Shown here piece after piece: positions 17,597 to 26,934 of a stretch of 64,000 nucleotides of DNA. A program made the translations under genes and the position numbers. The DNA is from Paenibacillus sp. HB172176 (lineage in GTDB: Bacteria > Bacillota > Bacilli > Paenibacillales > Paenibacillaceae), in assembly GCF_011947265.1 (NCBI RefSeq), contig NZ_JAATHD010000014.1:98890-162889 (forward strand), in the 5' to 3' direction. Positions within the stretch are counted from its first letter, which is position 1; each line of letters begins with the position of its first letter. The notes under the pieces are model-generated. The model saw only the letters and a program-made list of their open reading frames with translations. It was not told the origin of the DNA and did no database searches.

Positions 17597-18031
17597 TTAC
17601 GTCTTAGGCTTGCCTTCCGGCAAAAGAATCGAATCCTCCACCTTGATGCAACGATCCATAATAACCTGCAACCCTGCTGCCGAAGCTATACGCGCCGCTT
17701 CCTCATTATAAATGCCAAGCTGCAGCCAGAGCGCGCCGGCGCCAATCGCGGCAGCCTCCGCAGCAACCTCGGGCGTGTATTCTGAGCGGCGGAACACATT
17801 GACGATATCCACCCTCTCTGGAATATCGCCCAGCGCGGCATAACAGGTTTCGCCCAAAATGCGATCCGCTCCCGGATTGACCGGTATAATGCGGTAACCT
17901 TTCGCTTGCATCGCTTGCGAAACACCGTAGGACACCCGATCAGGCTTATCGGACAGGCCGACTACCGCGATCGTCGCGGCTCCGGACAACAGCTCTTTGA
18001 TTTGCTCGCGAGACGGATTTTCGTAAGACAT
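17597..18031 (-). CDS. CoA-binding domain protein (YccU-like)
   Basis: The 144-residue protein is a single Rossmann-type CoA-binding domain, the stand-alone form of the domain found in succinyl-CoA synthetase. The glycine-rich loop IAVVGLSDKPDRVSYGV and the later VNPGADRILGE and VDIVNVFRRSE segments are typical. The GALWLQLGIYNEEAARIA stretch and the VIMDRCIKVE ending with its conserved cysteine complete the family picture. The physiological role is unknown. GAGGTG before ATG 18031 sets the start. It lies between ptsG and aroA without clear operon linkage. Confidence 0.85.
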   Translation of the reverse strand: MSYENPSREQIKELLSGAATIAVVGLSDKPDRVSYGVSQAMQAKGYRIIPVNPGADRILGETCYAALGDIPERVDIVNVFRRSEYTPEVAAEAAAIGAGALWLQLGIYNEEAARIASAAGLQVIMDRCIKVEDSILLPEGKPKT

Positions 18032-18071
18032 CCCCACACCTCGTTTCTACAAATTAAATTCCATTTACCAA

Positions 18072-19364
18072 TTATTCCACCCATTCCACATTGGCACCCA
18101 AGTCCCGCAGATGATCGAAGAAGATCGGATACGATTTTGCCACATGATGCGCGTCGTGAATTCGAATCGGCGCCTTCGAGCGCAGACCGACAATCGTCAG
18201 CGCCATGATGACCCTGTGATCATAATGGGCATTAATATCAACGCCGCCTTCCACGCCTTCGGGCCGGCCATGCACGATGATTTCACTTTGCTTCTCTTCC
18301 ACGTTAGCGCCGGCCTTGCGTAGTTCATTCAAATAATCGGTAATGCGATCGCATTCCTTGTACCGCAAATTCTCTACATTATAGAAGCGCGAGGTGCCTT
18401 CGGCGAATACGGCAGCGGCTACCATCGCAAGCACGGCGTCCGTCGCGTGATCGCCGTCGAATTCAACCGCTTTGAGCTTGCCGCTGCCTTGGACGCGCAC
18501 GATGTCGTTCTCATGCGTCAGCGGCGCCTCCATCATCTGAAGCACATCGACAACCGCGCGCTCGCCCTGCTTGCTCTCGTTCATAAGTCGATGCACCGTC
18601 ACGTCGGACTTCGTCACCGCCGCCGCGGCAAGAATGGCGGCGGAGCCGGGATAATCGCCTTGCACATAATACGTTTTCGCGGTATATTGCTGTCTGCCCG
18701 GTACGCGAAAGCGCATATAATCCTCATCCGCATGTACGACAATACCCGCCTGCTGCAACACTTCGAGGGTCTGACCGACAACGACCTTGGATTTCAGATC
18801 ATGCAGCACCTCGATTTCGCTGTCCTCCTCCAGAAGAGGCGTGAGGAACAGCAAGGCGCTGAGATATTGCGAGCTGATGTTGCCAGATACGCGAATCTGT
18901 CCGCCCCGCGGACGTCCTCCCTTGATCCGAATCGGCAGCTTGCCGTCCTGATGCTCAATCTCCACGCCCATATCCGTCAAGGCATGAATCAAATCATGAT
19001 GAGGACGTTTGCCGAGCGAATCCGGATACTTGTTGATGAAGGTAACATCCGGACACAGCGACGCAATCGCCATCAGAAAGCGCAGAACGGCCCCTGCATT
19101 GCCCACGTCGAGCTGATCGACGGCTTTCGGATGCTTTCCGAATCCGGTAATGACAATCTTCTCATCATCCTCCTCCAGCACTGCCCCGAGATCCTTGATG
19201 CATCTGCGCATCGCGTCGCTGTCTTCACTGTGGGCTGGATAATAAACCGTGGAGGTGCCCTCCGCCAATGCTGCCGTCAGAAGATAGCGCGTCGTATAGT
19301 TTTTGGAGGATAGAGCTCCAATCTCGCCTTTCAATTCCGGTGTTCCTCTTACGATAACATCCAT
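18072..19364 (-). CDS. aroA: 3-phosphoshikimate 1-carboxyvinyltransferase (EPSP synthase)
   Basis: AroA joins PEP to shikimate-3-phosphate, the sixth step of the shikimate pathway to aromatic amino acids. The 430 residues match the family length. The N-terminal motif is GALSSKNYTTRYLLTAAL, where many enzymes have PGSKSxTxRAL, so this is a divergent N-terminus with the lysine kept. Other conserved segments are GNAGAVLRFLMAIA, SGNISSQYLSALLFLTPL, DGDHATDAVLAMVA, NLRYKECDRI and the late DHRVIMALTIVGL. It sits 22 bases downstream of aroK, the preceding step, on the same strand, forming an aromatic biosynthesis pair. Confidence 0.92.
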   Translation of the reverse strand: MDVIVRGTPELKGEIGALSSKNYTTRYLLTAALAEGTSTVYYPAHSEDSDAMRRCIKDLGAVLEEDDEKIVITGFGKHPKAVDQLDVGNAGAVLRFLMAIASLCPDVTFINKYPDSLGKRPHHDLIHALTDMGVEIEHQDGKLPIRIKGGRPRGGQIRVSGNISSQYLSALLFLTPLLEEDSEIEVLHDLKSKVVVGQTLEVLQQAGIVVHADEDYMRFRVPGRQQYTAKTYYVQGDYPGSAAILAAAAVTKSDVTVHRLMNESKQGERAVVDVLQMMEAPLTHENDIVRVQGSGKLKAVEFDGDHATDAVLAMVAAAVFAEGTSRFYNVENLRYKECDRITDYLNELRKAGANVEEKQSEIIVHGRPEGVEGGVDINAHYDHRVIMALTIVGLRSKAPIRIHDAHHVAKSYPIFFDHLRDLGANVEWVE

Positions 19365-19386
19365 CCGCCAATTTCCCCTTTAGTCT

Positions 19387-19914
19387 TTATTTCGAAATAA
19401 GTCCGCTTTCATCTGCAATCCGCTGGACGACCTCCGCAACGGTCATTGCCGTTGTGTCGATGGCCAAATGCGCGAAGTCGTAAGCATCTTTTCGCTTCTC
19501 CAGAAGCTCATGCACCCTTGCCCGAACATCCCCTTGCAGCAATGGGCGCGACGAATCGTTCATCACTCTTGCTATGATCGTCTCCGGACTCGCTTTCAAG
19601 GCTGCTACGAAGCCATGCGCCAACATCGCCTGCCTGTTACTTGCTCGCAGCACCGCTCCGCCTCCGGTCGCGACAATCGCCTGCTCCGGGCTTGCCAGAG
19701 CGGCTTCCAACACCCTGGATTCAAGCTCTCTGAAGGCATCCTCGCCATCGTCCGCGAAGATTTTCGAAATCGGTTTTTTCGCCGCCTTCACGATTTCCTC
19801 GTCGATATCGACTCTGCTCCAGCCCAATTGTCCGGCAAGCTTTTCGCTGACAATCGATTTGCCGGTCCCCATGAAGCCGACCAATATGATTTTGTTGTTT
19901 GGTTGCGATTTCAT
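19387..19914 (-). CDS. aroK: Shikimate kinase
   Basis: AroK phosphorylates shikimate with ATP, making the AroA substrate. The 175-residue P-loop kinase shows Walker A GFMGTGKS, the shikimate-binding RVDIDEEIVKAAKK segment, FRELESRVLEAAL, the GGGAVLR motif and the lid region NDSSRPLL. I start at ATG 19914, with AAGGATGG 6 bases upstream, rather than upstream in-frame starts lacking a ribosome site. It lies directly upstream of aroA in the same orientation, so the two enzymes of consecutive steps are likely co-expressed. Confidence 0.92.
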   Translation of the reverse strand: MKSQPNNKIILVGFMGTGKSIVSEKLAGQLGWSRVDIDEEIVKAAKKPISKIFADDGEDAFRELESRVLEAALASPEQAIVATGGGAVLRASNRQAMLAHGFVAALKASPETIIARVMNDSSRPLLQGDVRARVHELLEKRKDAYDFAHLAIDTTAMTVAEVVQRIADESGLISK

Positions 19915-20047
19915 GCTATCCATCCATCCTTTATCGCCTTTGAACCTGCCCACATCATATCATTTTTTTGCAAGGGAAGGTATAAAATTGTTCGTTCTGC
20001 CGTATCGTTGTTAATGATGCATAATTTGAATCTAGGAGTGACAGGCG

Positions 20048-20356
20048 ATGACAAGCCATCAACATCCACACACTCTCGACCCTATCGAAGGAAAGCTGAA
20101 AGCCATTATGGACCCTGAATATCCGCTTACGCGAAGCGATGTCGTCTGGATGCTGGGATACATAAAGAAAAGAGTGGCTGATGCAGATCCCCTATTAACG
20201 GATCTGTCCCAGCCACGCCTATTGCAAAACTTTCTATACTTCGCGGAAATCGCAATGTCGCTCATTCAGAGGCGAAATGCTTGCGACCAGGAAGCCGACC
20301 GCATGCGGGAATGGCTCCGGCAAGCGGCCTACGGACTGCTTCCGGACAATCCTTAA
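20048..20356 (+). CDS. Hypothetical protein, 102 aa
   Basis: I do not recognise this protein. It is short, mostly helical in appearance and has no membrane segment or cysteine pair; a histidine-rich start (MTSHQHPHT) is followed by charged helices ending in REWLRQAAYGL. TAGGAGTGACAG upstream of the ATG is a good ribosome site. Its stop overlaps the convergent gndA stop by 4 bases, and no hairpin separates them. Confidence 0.7.
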   Translation: MTSHQHPHTLDPIEGKLKAIMDPEYPLTRSDVVWMLGYIKKRVADADPLLTDLSQPRLLQNFLYFAEIAMSLIQRRNACDQEADRMREWLRQAAYGLLPDNP

Positions 20357-21765
20357 GCGTCCAGCCAGTTGAAGTGGAACGTGCCTTCCTTGTCAAGACG
20401 CTTGAACGTATGCGCTCCGAAATAATCGCGCTGCGCTTGCAGCAGATTAGCCGGAAGACGCTCTGTGCGATAGCTGTCGAAGTACGCCAAGGCGCTGGAG
20501 AATCCCGGAACAGGAACGCCGCTTGCCACAGCAGCGGCAACAACCTCGCGCCATGCGCCTTGATACGATTCGACAATCTCTTTGAAATATTCGTCAAGCA
20601 ATAGATTGCGAAGAGCCGGATCGCGATCGTATGCGTCTTTGATGTTCTGCAGGAAGCGGGCGCGGATAATGCAGCCGCCGCGGAAGATCATCGCGATGTC
20701 GCCGTAGCGCAGATCCCAGCCGTATTCCTCGGAAGCGGCGCGCATTTGCGCGAAGCCCTGCGCGTAGGAGCAAATCTTGCTGGCGAACAATGCTTTGCGC
20801 ACCGATTCGATGAAGGCCTTGCGATCGCCCTCGAATTTGACTTTCTTGGGACCGCTGAGCACCTTGCTTGCCGCAACGCGTTCTTCCTTCATCGCGGACA
20901 AGAAACGGGTGAATACCGATTCGGTAATAATGGACAACGGTACGCCGAGATCGAGCGAGCTTTGGCTCGTCCATTTGCCGGTGCCCTTCTGACCCGCGGA
21001 GTCCAGAATCACGTCCACCATCGGTTTGCCTGTCTCAGGGTCGTACTTGGAGAAGATATCGCGCGTAATCTCGATGAGATAGCTGTCAAGCTCGCCTTTG
21101 TTCCATTCGGTGAAGATGTCGTGAAGCTCCTCCGCGTTCACGTCCAGCACGTTCTTGAGCAAGTCGTAGGCTTCGCAGATGAGCTGCATGTCGCCATACT
21201 CGATGCCGTTATGAACCATCTTCACATAATGGCCCGCTCCGTCCGGTCCGATATACGTACAGCAAGCGTCGTCTCCCACCTTCGCGGATATCGCCGTAAG
21301 CACCGGCTCAACGAGCTCGTAAGCCGATCTCTGTCCGCCCGGCATAATGGAAGGTCCTTTCAGAGCGCCCTCTTCGCCGCCGGATACGCCGGTTCCGATA
21401 AAGCGGAAGCCCTTCGCTTCCAGCTCCTTGCTGCGGCGCTGCGTGTCGGGGAAATAAGCGTTGCCGCCGTCGATTATGATATCGCCTTGATCAAGCAGCG
21501 GCACAAGAGCGTCGATTGTTGCGTCCGTGCCGGCGCCGGCTTGCACCATGATCAGAATTTTGCGCGGAACTTCCAAGGATGCGACGAAATCTTCGATTGT
21601 ATAGGCAGGCACAAGGTTCTTGCCCGGAAATTCTTTCATAAGATCATCTGTTTTCTCGCGGGATCTGTTGAACACGGATACCGTGAAGCCTCTGCTCTCG
21701 ATATTGAGAGCCAGGTTTTTACCCATGACAGCCATTCCGATAACGCCAATCTGAGTTTTAGACAT
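20353..21765 (-). CDS. gndA: 6-phosphogluconate dehydrogenase, decarboxylating
   Basis: Gnd oxidises 6-phosphogluconate to ribulose-5-phosphate and CO2 in the pentose phosphate pathway, yielding NADPH. The 470 residues match B. subtilis GndA. The Rossmann motif is GVIGMAVMGKNLALN, followed by the substrate-binding GGNAYFPDTQRR, the GTGVSGGEEGALKGPSIMPGG signature and KMVHNGIEYGDMQ with the catalytic lysine. The C-terminus has QRDYFGAHTFKR. AAAGGGTGG upstream of ATG 21765 sets the start. It is a single gene with no other pentose phosphate genes nearby. Confidence 0.96.
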   Translation of the reverse strand: MSKTQIGVIGMAVMGKNLALNIESRGFTVSVFNRSREKTDDLMKEFPGKNLVPAYTIEDFVASLEVPRKILIMVQAGAGTDATIDALVPLLDQGDIIIDGGNAYFPDTQRRSKELEAKGFRFIGTGVSGGEEGALKGPSIMPGGQRSAYELVEPVLTAISAKVGDDACCTYIGPDGAGHYVKMVHNGIEYGDMQLICEAYDLLKNVLDVNAEELHDIFTEWNKGELDSYLIEITRDIFSKYDPETGKPMVDVILDSAGQKGTGKWTSQSSLDLGVPLSIITESVFTRFLSAMKEERVAASKVLSGPKKVKFEGDRKAFIESVRKALFASKICSYAQGFAQMRAASEEYGWDLRYGDIAMIFRGGCIIRARFLQNIKDAYDRDPALRNLLLDEYFKEIVESYQGAWREVVAAAVASGVPVPGFSSALAYFDSYRTERLPANLLQAQRDYFGAHTFKRLDKEGTFHFNWLDA

Positions 21766-21972
21766 TGATTTCTTCCACCCTTTATATTTAATTTTAGTCA
21801 CAATAGCTTTATTCTACTCTTTTTGCGACCAGAAGAAAACCGTCTGTATGGAAAAATGTCGAAATTGTCTCCAAAATTGGCGTCCCTCAAACAAGAAAAC
21901 GATCCCGCACCCCCGCAAAGCTCGCAGAGAGGAGATCGTTCACTTCTTACGTGCGGAACATCTAATCATGCA

Positions 21973-22569
21973 TCACAGCTCCAATTGCAGCATTTCGGAA
22001 CGAAGTCCGACCAATTTGTCTTTCGATTCTGTAACCGCTTCCTGATTCCCGGCCTCTAACGCTTCGAACAAGACGGACAATTCATAATCGAGCTCATACC
22101 GCAGAACAGCCGCCCGCTCTTCGGCCCGTTTGGATTGAAAGGCTTTGATCATTTCCTCTATCGTGACGAACGGCTTCTTCTGATAAATAATTCTGTGCTC
22201 CATGCCAGACACCTCCACAAGTCGTATAATCTCGCCGAACATAATGTTCTCGATGACGATTTGACGATCCTTGATCCGCTTGACGACCGCATGCCCGCGT
22301 GAATCATTAATTAGTTTTTCAAGCAGCTCTGACAGCTTTTCATCCTTAATCACATAATCTCCTACAATTTTGTACCTGCTCTTCATGCGCTCGAACTGAA
22401 GCTTGACGAGTTTGCGGCCTGTGCGAATGGAGACGAGGAACTGACCGTCGGTTTCACTCCAGTACAAGGAGTATCCTTCCTGAATCAGATCGCGAATAAG
22501 ATTTTGGATTTGCCGGCGTTCGAATCTCAGCTCCAAATTGCAATATTCCACCTCGTAGCTTTTGTTCAC
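21973..22569 (-). CDS. Hypothetical cytoplasmic protein, 198 aa
   Basis: I do not recognise a characterised family. The sequence is soluble and charged, beginning VNKSYEVEYCNLELRFERRQI, with a beta-rich middle (YKIVGDYVIKDEK, IVIENIMFGEIIRLVEVSG) and a C-terminal pair of long acidic helices (KRAEERAAVLRYELDYELSVLFEALEAG). GGGAGGG 6 bases before the GTG start supports translation. No partner gene is adjacent. The 288 bases upstream hold no other gene I can see. Confidence 0.75.
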   Translation of the reverse strand: MNKSYEVEYCNLELRFERRQIQNLIRDLIQEGYSLYWSETDGQFLVSIRTGRKLVKLQFERMKSRYKIVGDYVIKDEKLSELLEKLINDSRGHAVVKRIKDRQIVIENIMFGEIIRLVEVSGMEHRIIYQKKPFVTIEEMIKAFQSKRAEERAAVLRYELDYELSVLFEALEAGNQEAVTESKDKLVGLRSEMLQLEL

Positions 22570-22817
22570 GGCAATCCCTCCCTTGCCCTTAAAATATTAT
22601 GATCTTTGCTCCGGTTGAATGATTTGACGAAATGTTCTGATAATTTGTTCTTATCACTATCTTATACTCCATCTTATGTTCTGGCAACTTGGATTATTGA
22701 CTAATTTTCAATCGGGATTGCCCAAAATTAACCGAATGCTTGCCGGAGTGAGAATTCCATAGGATGAAGAAGCGATGAAAAAGCCCCTTAAGGAAGGACT
22801 GTAAGCAGACGGTATGC

Positions 22818-22823
22818 TATAAT
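22818..22823 (+). promoter_or_regulatory. Extended -10 before the UPF0637 gene
   Basis: TATAAT preceded by TGC, 34 bases before the start codon. No clear -35 box. Confidence 0.45.
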
Positions 22824-22857
22824 TCAAATACATCATTCATAGATTGGAGCCAAAGAC

Positions 22858-23514
22858 ATGACCACACAAACTGCCGAGCAGTCTACGATATTCACCGGCT
22901 TTCTTCCCGATGACTTCAAGGTGTTCGAGCTTGAAGGGCTGACGGAGAGAATGACCGGCATTCAGACCCGAATTCAGCCGAAATTCCAGCAAATCGGAGC
23001 GCAGCTCGCCGCAGAGCTATCCCTGCTGTCCGGACAAGAGATGTTCCTTCATATCGCGAGACACGCGCGCCGCAAGGTGAATCCGCCGAAGGATACCTGG
23101 CTTGCGCTCTCGCCCAATAAGAGAGGCTACAAGGCGCATCCCCATTTCCAGCTTGGTCTCTTCGATGATCATCTGTTTTTGTGGCTTGCCTTTATTTACG
23201 AATTGCCGAACAAGAAGAAAATCGCCTCCTCGTTTCTGAAGCATCTGAACGAAACCATTGCCGTTGTGCCCGGCGATTTTCTCCTGTCCATGGATCATAT
23301 GAACAAAGAGGCGCGCCCCGTAGAAGGAATGAGCCGCAAGGATTGGAAGGAAGCGCTGACCCGGTTCCGCGACGTGGGCAAAGCGGAGTTGCTTCTTGGT
23401 CGCCATATTGCTGCGGACGACAAGCTGCTGCAGAACGGTGAGGGCTTGCTGCAGCTGGCAGCTTCAACTTACGAGGCCTTGCTTCCGCTGTATAAGCAAG
23501 CGTGCGAACAATAG
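22858..23514 (+). CDS. UPF0637 (DUF1054) family protein, YktB-like
   Basis: The 218-residue protein fits the YktB/UPF0637 family, conserved in Bacillales and of unknown function. Typical segments are GFLPDDFKVFELEGLTERM, IRTRIQPKFQ-like sequence, HIARHARRKVNPPKDTWLAL, RGYKAHPHFQLGLFDDHLF and the late RRKD-type SRKDWKEALTRFRDVGKAELLLGR. It is soluble with no signal peptide. The ATG start is preceded by GGAG. It stands alone between a divergent hypothetical gene and the RND pump. Confidence 0.85.
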   Translation: MTTQTAEQSTIFTGFLPDDFKVFELEGLTERMTGIQTRIQPKFQQIGAQLAAELSLLSGQEMFLHIARHARRKVNPPKDTWLALSPNKRGYKAHPHFQLGLFDDHLFLWLAFIYELPNKKKIASSFLKHLNETIAVVPGDFLLSMDHMNKEARPVEGMSRKDWKEALTRFRDVGKAELLLGRHIAADDKLLQNGEGLLQLAASTYEALLPLYKQACEQ

Positions 23515-23910
23515 CGCCAAGCGACGACGGTCCGCGGTTAAATTTTTATACAGAAACAACGACAGACCTTTTCATAAGCCCAGAAACAAATAAGCGGACA
23601 CAGGGGACGCTATTTGGGATAAATACGAAGTTTGTTCGTTTTGGTGGACACAGAGGACGCTATTTCCTCAAAAAATCAAAAAAAATGCTGTTTTATCGCA
23701 TATAAGGTTATCTCTGTCCGCGCAACCATAGATTGAATCCCTATCTGGCGGCGAGGCTCGTTTCATGTCGGCGATTTCTAAGGACAGATAAGGTGGCAAA
23801 GCGGCAAAACTTGAAGAGTAAAGCAGCGCCCGCGAATGAGATTCGCGGGCGCTGCTTCTTTGCTCTAGTTCAATTTGCAGACCGTTCATCGACTGTTTCA
23901 TTGTTAGGCA
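23515..23910. repeat. Intergenic region with two copies of a 20-bp GGACACAG-type repeat
   Basis: No gene is seen here. The word GGACACAGnGGACGCTATTT occurs at about 23597 and again at about 23645, about 50 bases apart on the same strand. The rest is non-coding, ending with the hairpin at 23821-23857. Confidence 0.6.
23821..23857. terminator. Strong terminator downstream of the RND pump gene
   Basis: A perfect 17-base stem (23821-23837 with 23841-23857) with a 3-base loop, GC-rich, with T-rich flanks. It lies 54 bases after the stop of the minus-strand pump gene. Confidence 0.85.
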
Positions 23911-26900
23911 TTATGCATGCACGGACGGCTCCTGAGGAGACGCGATTTTCGCCGCGGCTCTTTGTCTGCGGGATTTCAAGAAGAACAGCAGCTCGTAGAG
24001 ACAAGGCACGATGATCAGCGTGAGGAGCGTGGCGACCGCAAGACCGCCGATTACGACGATGGCGAGGCTTTGCGATACGATGCTGCCCGATTCATGCGAG
24101 CCGAATACGAGCGGCAGCATGGCGCTGATCGTTGCGACCGCCGTCATAATAATCGGACGCATTCTCGTTGTTGCCGCTTCGATCAGCGCTTCCCTGATCG
24201 TCATCGTCTCTTCGTTCTTCTTCACGCGGTCGATCAGCACGATCGCGTTCGTTACGACGATGCCAATGAGCATCAGAGCGCCGAACATGGCGGTGAAATC
24301 CGGCGTAACGCCCGATACCATAAGACCCGTAACCGCTCCGATTGTCGCGAGGGGCAACGAAATCATGATTGCGATAGGCGCCCGAAGCGTTTTGAACGTC
24401 AATACCATAATGAGGTAGACGAGGCCGATCGAGATCAATGCCGTAATGCCCAGATCCGCAAAATCTCCGGCCTGTTCGGCGGACGCGCCGCCTACCGCAA
24501 GCGTGATTCCATCCTCTGTATCTAGGTCCGCAACCTTCTTGTTAATATCATCTCCGACTTTGGAGAGCAGCTTGGGATCGGCGCTTGCCGTTACGCGAAT
24601 ATACGGCTTGCCTTCCTTGTGATAATACAGACTCGCTTCTTCGGTACGCACAAGCTTCGCCACGCTGGATACCGGCTTTGCGCCTTCCTCCGTCATAATC
24701 ATAAGAGCGTTCAAATCGCTCTCGGATTTCGGATGCGCAGATGGCATCAGAATAACAGGCGTATCGCTGCCGCTTAGCTTAATGGACCCGATTGGCATCG
24801 GATTAATTAGACTCTGAAGCTGGGCGGATACGTCCTGTCCTTTCGCAGCTTCCGGATTAATCTCGAAGCTGTAGACCGGCTTCACTTCCTCTTGATTCGT
24901 CTCGACCTTGAGCACGCCGTCCACCGAAGCCATCGCCTCTTTCAGCTTCTCGGCGGCTTCCGCCATTTGAGCAGGATCATCGCCGGACACATCGACGAAT
25001 ACCGTTGTTCCGCCCCCGCCCATCATCAGATCGGCCGCGTTGCTGATAAGCTCCGCTCCCTCGTATTCGCCTGCATGAGACGTTACATTATCGATGAATA
25101 CTTCCGCATCCGTTCCCTTCTTCAGATCAACCAGATAGGTAATTTCCGTCGGCGAAGTAACGGATCCGTATTGCGCAGCGTCCGAGCTGTTGCCAATCGA
25201 CATCATCACCCAGCTTATTTCATTCATGCCAAGTATGGTCTGCTCCAGTTGCTTGCCGGCGTTCTGCACTGTTTCAGCCGGCGTATCGCTCGGATATTTT
25301 AAGGAAATATTGACATTCTCCGCGCTGGAGGAATCAAGGGCGCCTTTTGGCATGTTGACATAAGCGCCTACCGAGACCACAAGCAGGATGAAGGCCAACG
25401 ATAAAGCCAACCATTTGCGGCGTAAATTCCATGCCAGGAAAGCGGCGAATTTGGAAGAGCCCTTATGCTCCTTCTCCGATGTCCCTCTAAGCAGCACGGC
25501 GCTCAGAAGCGGCACGACCGTCAATGCGACAACCAGCGAAGCAAGCAGCGAATACGTGACCGTAAGCGCGAAGGGCAACAGGAACGCTTGCAACGAGCCT
25601 CTCAATAGCCCCATCGGCAAGAATACGGCAACCGTAACGATGGTGGAGGCGGTAATCGCCGACGCCACTTCCTTCGTCGCTTCCGCGATAAGCTTGATCG
25701 AGAAACGCTCCTTCTGAAGCCTGCGGTATATATTCTCGATGACGACGATGCTGTCGTCGACAAGCCGTCCGACCGCCACCGCAACGCCGCCGAGCGTAAT
25801 GACGTTCAAGGTTACGCCGGATAGGTCCAACAAATATAAGGTGATGCCAAGCGATAACGGAATCGACACGATCGTGACGATCGTCGCCTTCACATTGCGC
25901 ATGAACAACAGAATAACGATCGTGGCGAACAATGCGCCGAGCAGCACCTCTTGAAGCATGCTATTCACCGAATGAACGACGGATTCGGCCGTGCTAAGCA
26001 GCAAAGATCCTTCTGTGCCCGCAATTTCCCCGTTCAACTCATTCATTCGATCTTCAACTTCATTGCCGACAGTCACGGCGTTGGCATTCGCCGCTTTCGA
26101 TATGGTAATCATTATCGCATCTTTGCCGTTCATTCGGCTGATGCTCTCTTGATTAATATCGGTTTCGACTGTCGCGACATCGGACAATTTCACTCCTGGC
26201 GCGATCGGCAGCGACTTCAGCGTTTCCAGATCCGATATAGCGCCCGTCACGTTCAGATTGGCGGCTTGGCCGTCAACGATTTGCTCGCCGAGCGAAGCGT
26301 TAACGCCGCGTCCTTGTAGCACGCCCATCAGCGCTTGGGCCGGAACTCCCGCTTCAGCCAGCTTCTCGGCGTTCGGAGTAATGCGGATAACCGCATTCGA
26401 TTTGCCCGACACGCTCATCTGGCCGACGCCGTCAAGCTTCTTCAGCTCCTTCGTCCATTCCTCGAGCGCAGCCTCTCTTTGTTGCTCGCTCATGCTGTCT
26501 TCGAAGGTAATGCTCACCCAAGAGATTGGAATCATCGAAGTGTTGAACTGCACCACGAACGGCTTCATGACGCTAGCTGGCAGCGAGACCGCGTCTACCG
26601 CGCTTTGCACCTCGGCCTTCGCATCTTTCATATTCGTATTCGAATCGAAATTCAAGGTGACTTGCGAATAGCCATCACCGGAGGACGACAGCATCGAGGT
26701 CTTGCCCTTCACGAACGCCAGCGCGTCTTCGAGCGGCGAAGTCACCTGCTCCTCCATCGATTTGGCGTTGTTGCCTTGTCCAATCGCCGTTACCATAACC
26801 TGAGGATTGTCCGCCTCCGGCAGAAACTCCATCGGCAGCCTCAGATAGCTGATAATCCCCATCACCAGCGCCATAACGACCAGCAGTCCCACCGCCGATT

Positions 26901-26934
26901 TGTTACGGAAAGCCCATTCTGTCAATCTGTTCAT
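23911..26934 (-). CDS. RND-family efflux permease (SwrC/AcrB-like)
   Basis: This proton-driven exporter belongs to the hydrophobe/amphiphile RND group, like B. subtilis SwrC, which exports surfactin and other amphiphiles. The 1007 residues show the duplicated RND layout: membrane helix 1 (about 12-30), a large extracellular loop, helices 2-6 (about 330-480), a second loop, and helices 8-12 (about 845-990). The proton-relay aspartate region in helix 4 reads GRLVDDSIVVIENIYRR. AAGGAG lies 8 bases before the start ATG. No membrane-fusion protein or regulator gene adjoins it, so it acts alone or with unlinked partners; substrate unknown. Confidence 0.92.
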   Translation of the reverse strand: MNRLTEWAFRNKSAVGLLVVMALVMGIISYLRLPMEFLPEADNPQVMVTAIGQGNNAKSMEEQVTSPLEDALAFVKGKTSMLSSSGDGYSQVTLNFDSNTNMKDAKAEVQSAVDAVSLPASVMKPFVVQFNTSMIPISWVSITFEDSMSEQQREAALEEWTKELKKLDGVGQMSVSGKSNAVIRITPNAEKLAEAGVPAQALMGVLQGRGVNASLGEQIVDGQAANLNVTGAISDLETLKSLPIAPGVKLSDVATVETDINQESISRMNGKDAIMITISKAANANAVTVGNEVEDRMNELNGEIAGTEGSLLLSTAESVVHSVNSMLQEVLLGALFATIVILLFMRNVKATIVTIVSIPLSLGITLYLLDLSGVTLNVITLGGVAVAVGRLVDDSIVVIENIYRRLQKERFSIKLIAEATKEVASAITASTIVTVAVFLPMGLLRGSLQAFLLPFALTVTYSLLASLVVALTVVPLLSAVLLRGTSEKEHKGSSKFAAFLAWNLRRKWLALSLAFILLVVSVGAYVNMPKGALDSSSAENVNISLKYPSDTPAETVQNAGKQLEQTILGMNEISWVMMSIGNSSDAAQYGSVTSPTEITYLVDLKKGTDAEVFIDNVTSHAGEYEGAELISNAADLMMGGGGTTVFVDVSGDDPAQMAEAAEKLKEAMASVDGVLKVETNQEEVKPVYSFEINPEAAKGQDVSAQLQSLINPMPIGSIKLSGSDTPVILMPSAHPKSESDLNALMIMTEEGAKPVSSVAKLVRTEEASLYYHKEGKPYIRVTASADPKLLSKVGDDINKKVADLDTEDGITLAVGGASAEQAGDFADLGITALISIGLVYLIMVLTFKTLRAPIAIMISLPLATIGAVTGLMVSGVTPDFTAMFGALMLIGIVVTNAIVLIDRVKKNEETMTIREALIEAATTRMRPIIMTAVATISAMLPLVFGSHESGSIVSQSLAIVVIGGLAVATLLTLIIVPCLYELLFFLKSRRQRAAAKIASPQEPSVHA

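Noticed and set aside
20746..21768. 340-codon open frame on the plus strand
   Set aside because: It is the antisense shadow of gndA with no protein features or ribosome site.
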